DNA from: Devosia litorisediminis
GTDB taxonomy: Bacteria > Pseudomonadota > Alphaproteobacteria > Rhizobiales > Devosiaceae
Assembly (NCBI RefSeq): GCF_018334155.1
Contig: NZ_JAGXTP010000001.1
Coordinates: forward strand, 1,364,001 to 1,428,000
Direction: 5' to 3'
Length of the DNA: 64,000 nucleotides
Position 1 is the stretch's first letter. Every line of letters starts with the position of its first letter. Under the pieces are notes generated by a model. The model was given only the letters and a program-made list of their open reading frames with translations, did no database searches and was not told the origin of the DNA. Position numbers and translations under genes: made by a program. This document shows positions 45,792 to 55,763 of the stretch, piece after piece.

Positions 45792-46970
45792 CTATTCGGC
45801 GGCAGCGGACTGCTTGGGTTCTTTGACTTCGATCTCGACAATACCCTTGCGGGTTGCCACCAGACCGATGCGGCCATGCTTGATGGCCAGCGCCTTTTCA
45901 CCAAACAGTTTGCGGCGCCAGCCTTTGAGGGCGGGCACGTCGGCCTCGTCATCGAGCACCAGTGCGTCAATTTCGTCTGAGGTGGCAATGATGCGGGCGG
46001 CGACGCCATTCTGCTCGGCGACGGCCTTGAGCAGAACGCGCACCAGATCACCGACAGCGCCCTTGGGCGAGGGGCCGCGATAGCGCTCGGGCATGCTGGG
46101 CAGCTCGGACTTGGGAATGTCCTCGACCTGCTTGAGCAGGGCCATAATGTCGCCAGCGGCCGAACTGCGGCCAAAACCGCGCGGCACCATGCGCAGGCGC
46201 TCAAAAGCATCGGGGGTGAGTGGGCGCTGCATGGCCAGTTCGAACAGCACATCGTCCTTGAGCACGCGGCTGCGCGGCTGATCGGTATCCTGTGCGCGCT
46301 GCTCGCGCCAGGCAGCCAGCTTTTTCAGCGCTGCCAGATCGCGGGGGCGGTTGATCTTCATCTTGAGGCGCACCCAGGCCTGTTCAGGCTGGACGACATA
46401 GGTGTCGATGCTGCGCAGGACGCCCATTTCATCTTCCACCCAGTCGCCGCGCCGTGTGGCTGCTACCTGCTTGCGCAGTTCGCGATAGATGTCGCGCAGA
46501 TGGGTGACGTCGGCGATGGCATATAGGCGCTGCTTTTCCGAGAGCGGACGGGCCGACCAATCGGTGAAGCGGCTGGATTTGTCGAGTTCGACACTGGTGA
46601 TGGAGCGCACCAGATTGTCATAGGAGACACTGTCGCCAAATCCGCAGACGCTGGCCGCCACCTGGGTGTCGAAGATATTGGCAGGGACCTGACCCGTGGC
46701 CTTGACGAAAATCTCGACATCCTGCCGGGCGGCATGGAAAACCTTGGTCACATCGGGATTGGCCAGCAAATCATAAAACGGGCTGAGATCGAAATCCGGC
46801 GCGAGTGGATCAATCAGTACGGCCTCGTCATCGGTCGCGACCTGGATGAGACAGAGTTTTGGCCAGTAAGTGGTTTCCCGGAGGAACTCTGTATCTACCG
46901 TCACAAAATCGAACTTGGCAGCGCGCTCGCAAAAATCGGCGAGCACATCTGTTGATACTATGAGGTCCAT
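45792..46970 (-). CDS. rnd: Ribonuclease D
   Basis: 3'-5' exoribonuclease of the DEDDy group that trims tRNA precursors; 392 residues. The catalytic acids are in FVTVDTEFLRE, FHAARQDVEIF, DTQVAASV and the YAIADVTHL motif with tyrosine and aspartate. A HRDC domain follows (LAALKKLAAWREQRAQ), with a C-terminal extension ending in a Lys/Glu-rich tail. In some relatives rnd lies in the same direction as aspS; here it is divergent from aspS and convergent with ppx. Confidence 0.95.
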   Translation of the reverse strand: MDLIVSTDVLADFCERAAKFDFVTVDTEFLRETTYWPKLCLIQVATDDEAVLIDPLAPDFDLSPFYDLLANPDVTKVFHAARQDVEIFVKATGQVPANIFDTQVAASVCGFGDSVSYDNLVRSITSVELDKSSRFTDWSARPLSEKQRLYAIADVTHLRDIYRELRKQVAATRRGDWVEDEMGVLRSIDTYVVQPEQAWVRLKMKINRPRDLAALKKLAAWREQRAQDTDQPRSRVLKDDVLFELAMQRPLTPDAFERLRMVPRGFGRSSAAGDIMALLKQVEDIPKSELPSMPERYRGPSPKGAVGDLVRVLLKAVAEQNGVAARIIATSDEIDALVLDDEADVPALKGWRRKLFGEKALAIKHGRIGLVATRKGIVEIEVKEPKQSAAAE

Positions 46971-47171
46971 ACGAGCGTCCGTCTCAAATTCGTCACCAAT
47001 GGTAGTAGCAGGTGCGACAGATGCACTCCATACCGGATTTGTTAAGTGGTTGACGCCACTTGGGTGGATGGGAGGCCAATCGCGCCGTCAGGACCCGTTC
47101 AACTTGACAATTGGGGGCTCCCATGCGCTTTTCCGCCCCAAGATTCCGGCCTTTTTGCAGAGCTTTTTCAC

Positions 47172-48968
47172 ATGACTTCACATCGCTACCGCTCGCACAC
47201 CTGCGGGGCCCTGACTGCCAAGGATGCGGGCGAGACCGTCCGTTTGAGCGGCTGGGTCCATCGTATCCGCGACCATGGCGGATTGCTGTTCATCGACTTG
47301 CGCGACCATTACGGTCTCACCCAGTGCGTCATCGACCCCGATTCGCCGGCCTTTGCGGCTGCCGAGCAGGTGCGTTCGGAATGGGTCATCCGCATTGATG
47401 GCGAGGTCAAGCTGCGCGCCGATGCTGCAGTGAACCCGAACCTGCCCACGGGCACGATCGAGATCTTCATCCGCGAGATCGAAGTGCTCTCGGCTGCCAA
47501 GGAACTCCCGCTGCCGGTGTTTGGCGAGCAGGAATATCCTGAAGATGTGCGGCTGACCTATCGTTTCGTGGATCTGCGCCGCGAAAAGCTGCATGCCAAT
47601 ATCGTCAAGCGCACCAAGATCATCAGCGCCATGCGCAACCGCATGGGTGAAGCCGGGTTTGGCGAGTATTCGACGCCAATCCTGACGGCCTCATCGCCCG
47701 AAGGCGCCCGTGACTTCCTGGTGCCAAGCCGCATCCATCCGGGCAAGTTCTTCGCGCTGCCGCAGGCACCCCAGCAATACAAGCAGTTGCTGATGGTGGC
47801 GGGCTTTGACCGCTACTTCCAGATTGCGCCGTGCTTCCGTGATGAAGACCCGCGCGCTGACCGCCTGCCAGGCGAGTTCTATCAGCTCGACATGGAAATG
47901 AGCTTCGTCACCCAGGAAGACGTCTGGGATACCATGACGCCGATCATGACCGGCATCTTTGAAGAGTTTGCCAATGGCAAGCGCGTCACCAAGGACTGGC
48001 CGCGCATTCCCTATGATACCGCGATCCGCAAGTATGGTTCGGATAAGCCCGATCTGCGCAACCCGATCGAAATGCAGGCTGTTACCGAGCACTTCGCCGG
48101 TTCAGGCTTCAAGGTGTTCGCCGGTCAGATCGAAGCCGACGACAAGGTCGAAGTCTGGGCCATTCCGGCCAAAAACAAGGCTGGCAATGAGCCGATTGGC
48201 CGTGCGTTCTGCGATCGCATGAATGCCTGGGCCCAGGGCGAAGGTCAGCCTGGCCTTGGCTATATCTTCTTCAAGGACGGGCAGGGCAGTGGTCCGATCG
48301 CCAAGAATATCGGCGAAGAGCGCACCGCAGCCCTCAAGGCCGAGCTTGAGCTTGATGACGGCGATGCGGTGTTCTTCGTATGCGGTCGTCCTGCCAAGTT
48401 TTACAAGTTTGCTGGCGACGCGCGCACCAAGGTCGGCACCGATCTCGATGTGATCGATACCGAACAGTTTGCGCTGTGCTGGATCGTGGACTTCCCATTC
48501 TACGAGTGGGACGAAGAGAACAAGCGCGTCGACTTCGCGCATAACCCGTTCTCGATGCCTCAGGGCGGCATTGACGCGCTGAACAACCAGGACCCGTTGA
48601 CAATCAAGGCCTATCAGTATGATGCGGTCTGCAATGGCTACGAGATCGCCTCAGGGTCGATCCGTAACCAGCTGCCAGACACCATGGTCAAGGCGTTCGA
48701 GCTGACCGGCAAGAGCCGGGCCGAGGTCGAAGAGCAGTTTGGCGGACTTTATCGGGCATTCCAGTATGGCGCACCGCCGCATGGTGGCGCGGCCTTTGGT
48801 GTGGACCGTGTGGTGATGCTGCTGTGTGGCGTGCAGAACCTGCGTGAGATCACGGCGTTCCCGATGAACCAGCAGGCCGAAGACCTGCTGATGGGCGCGC
48901 CAAGCGCGGCGCCAGCGTCTCAACTGCGCGAGCTGAGCATCCGGCTGAACGTGCAAGACAAGAAGTAG
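47172..48968 (+). CDS. aspS: Aspartyl-tRNA synthetase, probably non-discriminating
   Basis: Bacterial-type AspRS of 598 residues with an OB-fold anticodon-binding domain (1-110), the class II core with [24 protein letters not shown] (motif 2), a GAD insertion domain and motif 3 ([14 protein letters not shown]). In the OB domain the sequence [15 protein letters not shown] has His at residue 35, where discriminating enzymes such as that of E. coli have Leu. To my memory this His marks enzymes that also charge tRNA-Asn. With GatCAB encoded nearby this fits the indirect Asn-tRNA route. The ATG at 47172 gives the family start; the open frame from 47046 is rejected. Confidence 0.95.
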   Translation: MTSHRYRSHTCGALTAKDAGETVRLSGWVHRIRDHGGLLFIDLRDHYGLTQCVIDPDSPAFAAAEQVRSEWVIRIDGEVKLRADAAVNPNLPTGTIEIFIREIEVLSAAKELPLPVFGEQEYPEDVRLTYRFVDLRREKLHANIVKRTKIISAMRNRMGEAGFGEYSTPILTASSPEGARDFLVPSRIHPGKFFALPQAPQQYKQLLMVAGFDRYFQIAPCFRDEDPRADRLPGEFYQLDMEMSFVTQEDVWDTMTPIMTGIFEEFANGKRVTKDWPRIPYDTAIRKYGSDKPDLRNPIEMQAVTEHFAGSGFKVFAGQIEADDKVEVWAIPAKNKAGNEPIGRAFCDRMNAWAQGEGQPGLGYIFFKDGQGSGPIAKNIGEERTAALKAELELDDGDAVFFVCGRPAKFYKFAGDARTKVGTDLDVIDTEQFALCWIVDFPFYEWDEENKRVDFAHNPFSMPQGGIDALNNQDPLTIKAYQYDAVCNGYEIASGSIRNQLPDTMVKAFELTGKSRAEVEEQFGGLYRAFQYGAPPHGGAAFGVDRVVMLLCGVQNLREITAFPMNQQAEDLLMGAPSAAPASQLRELSIRLNVQDKK

Positions 48969-48992
48969 CGCTGGAGCCTATTGCTAGTCTGG

Positions 48993-49022
48993 GCGGTCGC
49001 TGTTCGCAGCGGCCGCCTTTTT
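48993..49022 (+). terminator. Rho-independent terminator after aspS
   Basis: A 10-bp stem with one G-U pair (48993-49002 with 49007-49016), a TTCG tetraloop, and T5 at 49018-49022. Confidence 0.9.
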
Positions 49023-49053
49023 GTTGGGTGCTGCAACAGAAGGTTTCCGGGAA

Positions 49054-49078
49054 TTAACCAGCGTTAATGATCCGTTAA
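49054..49078 (+). promoter_or_regulatory. Candidate CtrA binding site upstream of the EAL-domain gene
   Basis: Three TTAA half-sites stand at 49054-49057, 49064-49067 and 49075-49078. The last two are separated by exactly seven bases, the full CtrA consensus TTAA-N7-TTAA; the first two by six. The site lies 51 bases before the TTG start of the EAL-domain gene, a suitable position for an activator or repressor. Confidence 0.6.
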
Positions 49079-49128
49079 ATGCTGGCGGTTACCGATGAGG
49101 GGTCACTTAGCCGGCTCGGATTCGCCAA

Positions 49129-50730
49129 TTGAAATCTCGATACTCCCATATCCTGATGCTGCTGGGCGCCATTTTGGCGTTCCTGCCCATTGTGGCAGTG
49201 GATTATCTGCTGGACGCTTATGTGCGCGTTCGCGAAAGAGATAATGCGTTTCAATATGTTGGGACGATAACCTCACAAATTGCTGTCGGATCGCACGACG
49301 CCATCGCCTCGCTGCGGACAATTTTGGCGGACAGCCCTTCGCTGTGCACCCCGACGTTTGTTGCCAATGTGCAGGTGGCGATCGAAAACAGTCTCAATAT
49401 GAAGCAGGTTTTGGTCGAGAATGCCGACGGCGTGCAGTATTGCGACGCGTTCGGGCGCAATGTTTCGTTCTCGCCGCTCTCCAAGGCGCTGCCGGTCCCG
49501 GGCCGTACCGAGACCATTACGCTGGTCCAGTTCGGTGAAATGGACATGCCGGCGCTCAAGATCACCCAGTCGTTTGGTGAGTTGCGGCGGGTATCGGCGT
49601 TTGTGCCGCTCTTGGGCCAGACCAAGGGTTCGCTGTCCGAGGGGATTGATGCAGGCGGGATGCTGCGGGTCTCGCTGACCGATGGCACCTCAATCATGAC
49701 GATTGGCGATCCGACCGGGTTTGACCGGCGGACCGAGTCGACCGAGTTCATCTTTGCCCAAGGCTTTGCCGGGGAGATGCCGCTCAAGGTGGAATATGCC
49801 ATGCCGTTCGCCATGGCGCGCGCGGGCTATGCTGATCTCGATGTCAGCTTCACCATCGTGGCCTGCCTGATGAGCGCGGCATTCCTGATTCTGGCGCTGA
49901 ATTATGTTCGACGCTCGCGGGTGCCAGCATTTGATTTGGAGCGCGCCATCGCGCGCGGTGAGATCAAGCCGTACTACCAGCCGGTGATCAATCTGCGAAC
50001 CGGGGGGCTGGTTGGCTGCGAGGTGCTGTGTCGCTGGGAGAAGAAGAACGGCGAGATTGTGCCGCCCGGTGCCTTTATCGATTATGCCGAGGTAACGGGT
50101 CTGGCTATTCCCATGACGCTGTCGCTGATGCAGCAGGTCAAGTATGACCTGAGTGATCTGTGCACGCTGATGCCGGACATGAAGGTGGCGATCAATCTGT
50201 TTGAAGGCCACTTCCGTGACGACAGCATTGTTGCGGACGTGCAGGGAATTTTCGGCAATTCGCCGGTCAATTTCCGCCAGCTGGTGTTTGAAATCACCGA
50301 GCGCCATCCGCTGGCCAATTCAGGTGTCGCTAATAGCGTGATCGCCGGTCTGCACGCGATGGGCTGCAAGCTGGCCATGGATGACGCGGGCACGGGCCAT
50401 TCCAATCTGGCCTATCTGGGCACGCTGGGTATCGACGTGATCAAGATCGACCGGATCTTTGTCGATATGATCAAGCCCGGCACCACGCAGGTGCCCGTAC
50501 TCGACGGTCTGATTGCCATGGCCAAGGATCTTGATTGCGAGATCGTGGCTGAAGGCGTGGAAACCGAAGCGCAGGCGCTATACCTGCGGGCGCGCGGCGT
50601 GGTGCAGGCCCAGGGCTTCATTTTTGCTCCGGCGCTGAAAAATTCGGCGTTCAAGGAACTGGCCATGGCGCTGCATGCCAACATGGCCGAAACCACCCAG
50701 ATTGAAGCGGTTGTCGCCAGCGCGGCGTAA
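49129..50730 (+). CDS. Membrane-bound cyclic di-GMP phosphodiesterase (periplasmic CSS-like sensor plus EAL domain)
   Basis: A 533-residue protein with an N-terminal helix (HILMLLGAILAFLPIVAVDYLL), a periplasmic domain of about 210 residues containing paired cysteines (SLCTPTF and GVQYCDAFG) as in redox-sensing CSS-motif proteins, a second helix near residue 245-262, then an EAL domain. Catalytic residues look complete: ExL in CEVLCRWE, Asn in AINLFEGHF, Glu in FEITER, DD in MDDAGTGHSN, Lys in VIKIDRIF, EGVET and QGF. It should therefore degrade c-di-GMP, opposing PleD. The start is TTG at 49129. It follows a terminator and a CtrA-like site, so it has its own promoter. Confidence 0.88.
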   Translation: MKSRYSHILMLLGAILAFLPIVAVDYLLDAYVRVRERDNAFQYVGTITSQIAVGSHDAIASLRTILADSPSLCTPTFVANVQVAIENSLNMKQVLVENADGVQYCDAFGRNVSFSPLSKALPVPGRTETITLVQFGEMDMPALKITQSFGELRRVSAFVPLLGQTKGSLSEGIDAGGMLRVSLTDGTSIMTIGDPTGFDRRTESTEFIFAQGFAGEMPLKVEYAMPFAMARAGYADLDVSFTIVACLMSAAFLILALNYVRRSRVPAFDLERAIARGEIKPYYQPVINLRTGGLVGCEVLCRWEKKNGEIVPPGAFIDYAEVTGLAIPMTLSLMQQVKYDLSDLCTLMPDMKVAINLFEGHFRDDSIVADVQGIFGNSPVNFRQLVFEITERHPLANSGVANSVIAGLHAMGCKLAMDDAGTGHSNLAYLGTLGIDVIKIDRIFVDMIKPGTTQVPVLDGLIAMAKDLDCEIVAEGVETEAQALYLRARGVVQAQGFIFAPALKNSAFKELAMALHANMAETTQIEAVVASAA

Positions 50731-50858
50731 AGCTGCGACCATAGTTGCAGGCATTGGCGGACTTAGCCCCTTTTCTTCGATGGCAATTGGTGGCACCAAC
50801 ACGGTCATGTACCGGTGCATTGGCTTGTCTTAAGTGAATGCTGAAGAGGAGATCTTAG

Positions 50859-53144
50859 GTGTCCACTGACGTCAACGAACAGCGGAAAGCCCTGCGCGAT
50901 GCGGCGCTGCACTTCCATGAATTCCCCAAGCCCGGCAAGCTCGAGATCCAGCCAACCAAGCCGCTAGGCAACCAGCGCGATCTGGCGCTGGCCTATTCGC
51001 CCGGCGTGGCAGCGCCATGCGAAGAGATCGCTGCCAATCCCGATGCCGTGGCGCGCTATACCTCGCGACAGAATCTGGTGGCGGTGATTTCCAACGGTAC
51101 GGCTGTTCTGGGACTGGGCAATATCGGTGCGCTGGCTTCCAAGCCAGTGATGGAAGGCAAGGCGGTTCTGTTCAAGAAGTTCGCCGGCATTGACGTGTTC
51201 GACCTGGAAATCGACGAGACCGATCCGCAGAAATTCATCGACGCCGTGGCGCCGCTCTGGCCGACCTTTGGCGGCATCAACCTTGAAGACATCCGCGCGC
51301 CCGATTGCTTTGAAATCGAAGAGACGCTGCGCGAGCGGATGCCGATCCCGGTGTTCCATGATGACCAGCACGGTACCGCGATCATCGTGGGTGCTGCTGT
51401 GCTCAACGGGCTGGAGCTCAAGGGCAAGAAGATTGAGGACGTCAAAATCTGCGCGTCCGGGGCAGGGGCTGCTGCCATTGCCTGCCTCAACGTGCTGGTG
51501 GCGCTCGGCGCCAAGTACGAAAACATCTGGGTCGCCGACAAGGACGGCCTGGTGACGCACAAGCGCAATGACATCAATGACAAGTGGCGTGGACAGTTTC
51601 GTCGGGTCAGCGAGGCAACCAGCCTGGCCGAGGTGATCGAAGGCGCCGACGTGTTCCTGGGGCTGTCGGCCGCGGGTGCGCTCAAGCCCGAAATGCTGGC
51701 CAAGATGGCGCCCAAGCCACTGGTGCTGGCGCTGGCCAATCCGAACCCCGAGATCCTGCCAGATCTGGCCAAGGCCACACGGCCTGATGCCATGGTCTGC
51801 ACGGGGCGGTCTGACTTCCCCAATCAGGTCAATAACGTGCTGTGCTTCCCCTTCATTTTCCGTGGGGCGCTCGATGTGGCTGCGACCACGATCAATGAGG
51901 AAATGAAGCTGGCGGCCGTACGGGCGATCGCCAAGCTGGCGCGCGAGCCCGGCCTGGAAGTATCTCCGTCGGGGGCGCCGGCGGTTTATGGCCCCGATCA
52001 CATCATTCCCAATCCATTCGATCAGCGCCTGATTCTGCGCATTGCGCCGGCCGTGGCGCGGGCTGCGATGGAAACGGGTGTGGCCAAGAACCCGATTACG
52101 GACTGGCCCGCCTATATGGATAGCCTGAACCGGTTCGTGTTCCGGTCGGGCTTGGTCATGAAGCCGATCATTGATCGCAGCCATGGCCAGAACAAGCGTA
52201 TCGCCTTTGCTGATGGCGAGGACGAGCGCGTGCTGCGGGCTACCCAGGTACTGCTCGAAGAGCGCATTGCCCGACCGATCCTGATCGGTCGTCCCTCGGT
52301 GATCGAGGCGCGTATCGAGCGGTTTGGTCTGGGCCTGAAGCCCGGTCAGGACTTTGAGGTGATCAACCCCGAGGACGATCCCCGCTATCGCGACTATGTC
52401 AGCCTGTTCCACTCGCTGGTGGGTCGGGACGGGGTGACGCCGGATACGGCGCGACAGGTGGTCCGCACCAATCCGACAGTGATCGGCGCGCTGGCCGTAC
52501 GGCGCGGCGAGGCCGATGGGCTGATCTGCGGGCTGCAGGGCCGGTTCATTCGCCATGTCCGTGACATCCGCTCGGTGATCGGTCTGCAGGACGGCGTCAG
52601 TGATGTTTCGGCGCTATCAATGTTGATCATGCCGCGTGGCGCGTTCTTCCTGGCAGACACCTACGTCAATATTGATCCGTCACCTGATGAGATCGTGGGG
52701 GTGGCCTTGCAGGCGCGCAATCACCTCAAGCGCTTCAACATCGAAGCCAAGGTGGCGTTGCTGAGCTATTCGAACTTTGGTTCGCGTGATGGCGACAGCG
52801 CCTACAAAATGCGTGAGGTCTACAAGAAGCTCAAGGTGATCGCGCCCGAGATGATTGTGGAAGGCGAGATGCAGGGCGATCTGGCGCTGAACCAGGATCT
52901 GCGCGAGCGCTATGTGCCGGATTCGGTGCTGGGCGGCGAAGCCAATCTGTTGATCTTCCCCAATCTGGACGCTGCCAATCTGTCGATGACGCTGCTCAAG
53001 GAAATGAACAATGCATTGTCGGTCGGGCCGATCCTGATGGGGCCGAAATCGCCGGCGCATATTCTGGCGCCCTCGACCACCAGCCGCGGCATCGTCAACA
53101 TGGCCGCCATTGCCGCGACCGAAGCGATGGGGTCTGACGCGTGA
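50859..53144 (+). CDS. maeB: NADP-dependent malic enzyme with C-terminal phosphotransacetylase-like domain
   Basis: Oxidative decarboxylation of malate to pyruvate; 761 residues. Residues 1-430 are the malic enzyme ([90 protein letters not shown]). Residues 430-761 form a PTA/PTB-like domain ([22 protein letters not shown]), usually without transferase activity and thought to be regulatory. The two-domain form is typical of rhizobia. The start is GTG at 50859 with AGGAGA upstream. A Dabb-type gene overlaps its stop. Confidence 0.95.
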   Translation: MSTDVNEQRKALRDAALHFHEFPKPGKLEIQPTKPLGNQRDLALAYSPGVAAPCEEIAANPDAVARYTSRQNLVAVISNGTAVLGLGNIGALASKPVMEGKAVLFKKFAGIDVFDLEIDETDPQKFIDAVAPLWPTFGGINLEDIRAPDCFEIEETLRERMPIPVFHDDQHGTAIIVGAAVLNGLELKGKKIEDVKICASGAGAAAIACLNVLVALGAKYENIWVADKDGLVTHKRNDINDKWRGQFRRVSEATSLAEVIEGADVFLGLSAAGALKPEMLAKMAPKPLVLALANPNPEILPDLAKATRPDAMVCTGRSDFPNQVNNVLCFPFIFRGALDVAATTINEEMKLAAVRAIAKLAREPGLEVSPSGAPAVYGPDHIIPNPFDQRLILRIAPAVARAAMETGVAKNPITDWPAYMDSLNRFVFRSGLVMKPIIDRSHGQNKRIAFADGEDERVLRATQVLLEERIARPILIGRPSVIEARIERFGLGLKPGQDFEVINPEDDPRYRDYVSLFHSLVGRDGVTPDTARQVVRTNPTVIGALAVRRGEADGLICGLQGRFIRHVRDIRSVIGLQDGVSDVSALSMLIMPRGAFFLADTYVNIDPSPDEIVGVALQARNHLKRFNIEAKVALLSYSNFGSRDGDSAYKMREVYKKLKVIAPEMIVEGEMQGDLALNQDLRERYVPDSVLGGEANLLIFPNLDAANLSMTLLKEMNNALSVGPILMGPKSPAHILAPSTTSRGIVNMAAIAATEAMGSDA

Positions 53145-53434
53145 TCCGGCACACGGTGGCGTTCACGCTCAAGCACGCCCCGGGATCGGCCGAGGAGGCC
53201 GCGTTTCTGGGTGACGCCAAGACCATTCTGGCGGCTATTCCCGGCGTGCAGGATTTCGAGCAGTTGCGTCAGATCAGCCCGAAGACCGATTTCGCCTTTG
53301 GTTTTGCAATGCGGTTTGCTGATGAGGCGGCCTATAACGCCTATAATGACCACCCCGATCACACTGCTTTCGTGCGCGATCGCTGGCTGGTTGAAGTCGA
53401 GCGTTTCATGGAACTCGACTACCTGTCGCTCTAA
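53141..53434 (+). CDS. Dabb family (stress-responsive alpha/beta barrel) protein
   Basis: A 97-residue ferredoxin-like-fold protein with [11 protein letters not shown] at the start and DEAAYNAYNDHPDHTAFV, the typical HP-x-H signature of the Dabb family, near residue 70. Function unclear; members form dimeric barrels, some are enzymes of polyketide or alkaloid metabolism. The GTG at 53141 overlaps the maeB stop by four bases, so it is made from the maeB message. Confidence 0.85.
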   Translation: MIRHTVAFTLKHAPGSAEEAAFLGDAKTILAAIPGVQDFEQLRQISPKTDFAFGFAMRFADEAAYNAYNDHPDHTAFVRDRWLVEVERFMELDYLSL

Positions 53435-53546
53435 CCTTCAAACGGGGAGGGATTTTCCCGACTTCTATTGCAGCGCTATTTTTGGTGTTTTGTCCGGGGA
53501 AGCACGTGATGCGTGTTTACAGGCAAACAATATCAAGAGGTGCGTT

Positions 53547-53711
53547 GTGTTGGGAAAAGTGTATGAGAGCCTTGTGGGTCGCGGGACCAATGCCGGTGCG
53601 GGCGTTGCCTGGCTGCGGGAGCGGCCATTTCTGGTGATCATGGTGCTGGCAGCCCTGTGCTGGCTGTTCGTAGCCGCCGTACTGGTGGGCGTATTCCCGT
53701 CGGGTCTGTAA
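53547..53711 (+). CDS. Small single-span membrane protein (candidate)
   Basis: A 54-residue frame starting GTG at 53547 (or TTG 53550) with AAGAGG six bases upstream. Sequence: a basic N-terminal half (GKVYESLVGRGTNAGAGVAWLRERP) then one hydrophobic helix (FLVIMVLAALCWLFVAAVLVGVF). No family recognised. The good ribosome-binding site and clear helix favour a real gene in the otherwise empty 380-base gap between the Dabb gene and ftsB. The longer frame back to 53211 overlaps the Dabb gene in another frame and is not coding upstream. Confidence 0.45.
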   Translation: MLGKVYESLVGRGTNAGAGVAWLRERPFLVIMVLAALCWLFVAAVLVGVFPSGL

Positions 53712-53817
53712 CGATTTGACTGCGCCGACAGCGTGCTGCAACGCATTTGTCGGTTCGCAACGGGGCGTTAAGCCCTTGTCGGGCAAAGTGCGAGCGTTCA
53801 ATTCTGGTTCGCCCCTT

Positions 53818-54219
53818 ATGTCCACCACTCGCCTCAAACGCCCTGCCATCTGGCGCCCACTTGCTTTGACCGTCGCGCTGCTGGGGTTTCAGGGTTATCT
53901 GGGCTTCTCGGCCATTGGCGGGCAGTTCGGTATTGAGAACCGCGCCGAGATCCTGCTCGATATCGATCAGCTCAAGGCGAAGTCCTCGGCGCTGCAGGCC
54001 GAAATCGATGATTACCGCCACCGCGCCACGCTGATGGACCCGCGGCGCCTTGATCCCGACATCGTCACAGAACGGGCACGTTCCCTGCTCAATATGGCGA
54101 ATGTAGACGATATTATCGTCATGGTTGATCCGCGCAGCGGTAAACCCATTTCCAGTAAATTCCAAGAATTAGCCACAGACGAGTTAACCGCTATAATCGA
54201 AGCGGATTCAACGCTTTAG
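53818..54219 (+). CDS. ftsB: Septum formation initiator family protein (FtsB/DivIC-like)
   Basis: A 133-residue bitopic membrane protein: short cytoplasmic N-terminus, one helix (PLALTVALLGFQGYLGFSAIG), then a periplasmic coiled coil (LLDIDQLKAKSSALQAEIDDYRHRATLMD) and the LDPDIVTERARSLLNMA region. FtsB-type proteins link FtsQ and FtsL in the divisome. The ATG at 53818 fits; the frame is open from 53716. Its place directly before pdhA is the usual one in alphaproteobacteria. Confidence 0.9.
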   Translation: MSTTRLKRPAIWRPLALTVALLGFQGYLGFSAIGGQFGIENRAEILLDIDQLKAKSSALQAEIDDYRHRATLMDPRRLDPDIVTERARSLLNMANVDDIIVMVDPRSGKPISSKFQELATDELTAIIEADSTL

Positions 54220-54335
54220 GCTTTTCTGTGGGTGATGCGAGAGCATTGCTTTTTCCCGCTCGCTTGCGTTAGGGTGCGCATCTGTGGCCAAACTGGCCGA
54301 AGCGGCAATTTCATTTCCGATGCGGAGCGTTCTCT

Positions 54336-55355
54336 ATGGCGCGTAAAGCTGTGGCTACCAAAGCCAAGACGCAATCCAATGTCCCCCAGTTCACGCCAGA
54401 GCAGGAGCTCGAAGCGTATCGCGAGATGCTGCTGATCCGGCGTTTTGAAGAGAAGGCCGGCCAGATGTATGGCATGGGCCTGATCGGTGGGTTCTGTCAC
54501 CTCTATATCGGCCAGGAAGCTGTGGTCACCGGTATCACCATGGCCTCCGAAAAGGGCAAGGATGCCCAGATCACCGGCTATCGTGACCACGGACACATGC
54601 TGGTCATGGGGCTGGACCCCAAGGGTGTGATGGCCGAGCTGACCGGTCGCCAGGGCGGACTGTCGCGCGGCAAGGGCGGTTCGATGCACATGTTCTCCAA
54701 TGAACATCGCTTTTATGGCGGCAACGGCATTGTGGGTGCACAAGTTTCGCTGGGCACCGGGCTGGCCTTTGCGGCCAAGTACCGTGGCGACAATTCGGTG
54801 TCGCTGGCCTATTTCGGCGACGGCGCGGCCAATCAGGGCCAGGTCTATGAGAGCTTCAACATGGCCAAGCTGTGGAAGCTGCCGGTCGTGTTCATCATCG
54901 AAAACAACAAATATGCCATGGGCACATCGATCGAGCGCGCTGCGGCGACGACCGATTTTTCCATGCGCGGCGCGTCGTTCGATATTCCGGGCGAGCAGGT
55001 GGACGGCATGGATGTGCGCATGGTGCATGATGCCGCCCAGCGCGCCATCGAATATGCCCGGTCGGGCAAGGGTCCGTACATTCTCGAGATGCTGACCTAT
55101 CGGTATCGTGGTCACTCAATGTCCGATCCCGCGAAATATCGCACCAAGGACGAAGTGACCAAGTACCGGCAGGAACGCGATCCCATCGAGCAGGTGAAGG
55201 CTCGCCTGCTCGAATCGGGTGCGCAGACCGAAGAATCGCTCAAGGCGATCGAGGTCGAGATCCGGGCCATTGTGACCGAGGCTGCCGAGTTCGCGACCAA
55301 TGATGCCGAGCCCGATCCCGCGGAACTGTGGACTGATATCACTATCAGCGCCTAA
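54336..55355 (+). CDS. pdhA: Pyruvate dehydrogenase E1 component subunit alpha
   Basis: Thiamine-diphosphate-dependent subunit that decarboxylates pyruvate; 339 residues. LLIRRFEEKAGQMYGMGLIGGFCHLYIGQEA is the conserved start; the ThDP motif is GDGAANQGQVYESFNMAKLWKLPVVFIIENN (GDG...NN) and the phosphorylation-loop-like YRYRGHSMSDPAKYR follows. It starts at ATG 54336, 116 bases after ftsB, and heads the pdh gene cluster. Confidence 0.96.
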   Translation: MARKAVATKAKTQSNVPQFTPEQELEAYREMLLIRRFEEKAGQMYGMGLIGGFCHLYIGQEAVVTGITMASEKGKDAQITGYRDHGHMLVMGLDPKGVMAELTGRQGGLSRGKGGSMHMFSNEHRFYGGNGIVGAQVSLGTGLAFAAKYRGDNSVSLAYFGDGAANQGQVYESFNMAKLWKLPVVFIIENNKYAMGTSIERAAATTDFSMRGASFDIPGEQVDGMDVRMVHDAAQRAIEYARSGKGPYILEMLTYRYRGHSMSDPAKYRTKDEVTKYRQERDPIEQVKARLLESGAQTEESLKAIEVEIRAIVTEAAEFATNDAEPDPAELWTDITISA

Positions 55356-55366
55356 GGGACCAAAAG

Positions 55367-55762
55367 ATGAGCGTGCTGCTTGGTGTCATTGCAGTCTTTG
55401 CCATTCTGTCACTATTGGTGGCGGTCTGGCAGGCCGTGATGATGGTGCAGCAGGCGCCCGTGGGTGAGCGTTTGGGTTCATTCATGGTGCTGGGGTGGTG
55501 GAAGTTCGCTGCCGTGCAGGCCAAGGCTGGTCCGGCTGCGGCAAGCAATGTCGAGATCTACAAGCGTGCCGCCATCGCCTTTCTTGTTTTCATCGTGCTG
55601 GGAGTGATGCTCAGCGGATGGGCGGTCAATCGGGGTTCGGGAGCGCAGGCTTCCATCACGTCCCGGCTGATCAACGATCCGCGGATCATTCCCGCCGAAT
55701 TCGCCTTCAATACTGACCTTCGCCGTGTGGCCATGCCCGGCGTTCCTCTTTCGGAGAGTTGA
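55367..55762 (+). CDS. Hypothetical membrane protein within the pdh operon
   Basis: A 131-residue protein with two predicted helices ([23 protein letters not shown] at the N-terminus and [20 protein letters not shown] in the middle) and a soluble C-terminal third ([22 protein letters not shown]). No family recognised. It fits exactly between pdhA (11-base gap) and pdhB (one-base gap), with AAGGGA before the ATG. This is not part of the usual rhizobial pdhABC order. A role linked to PDH is possible but not shown by the sequence. Confidence 0.75.
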   Translation: MSVLLGVIAVFAILSLLVAVWQAVMMVQQAPVGERLGSFMVLGWWKFAAVQAKAGPAAASNVEIYKRAAIAFLVFIVLGVMLSGWAVNRGSGAQASITSRLINDPRIIPAEFAFNTDLRRVAMPGVPLSES

Positions 55763-55763
55763 T

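Noticed and set aside
47046..47171. 42-codon N-terminal extension of AspRS
   Set aside because: The added sequence is not similar to AspRS, which starts about three residues before HRYRSHTC; the gap more likely holds the divergent rnd and aspS promoters.
50964..52556. 530-codon minus-strand frame within maeB
   Set aside because: Shadow frame with Arg/His/Gln bias and no recognisable motif; maeB is intact on the plus strand.
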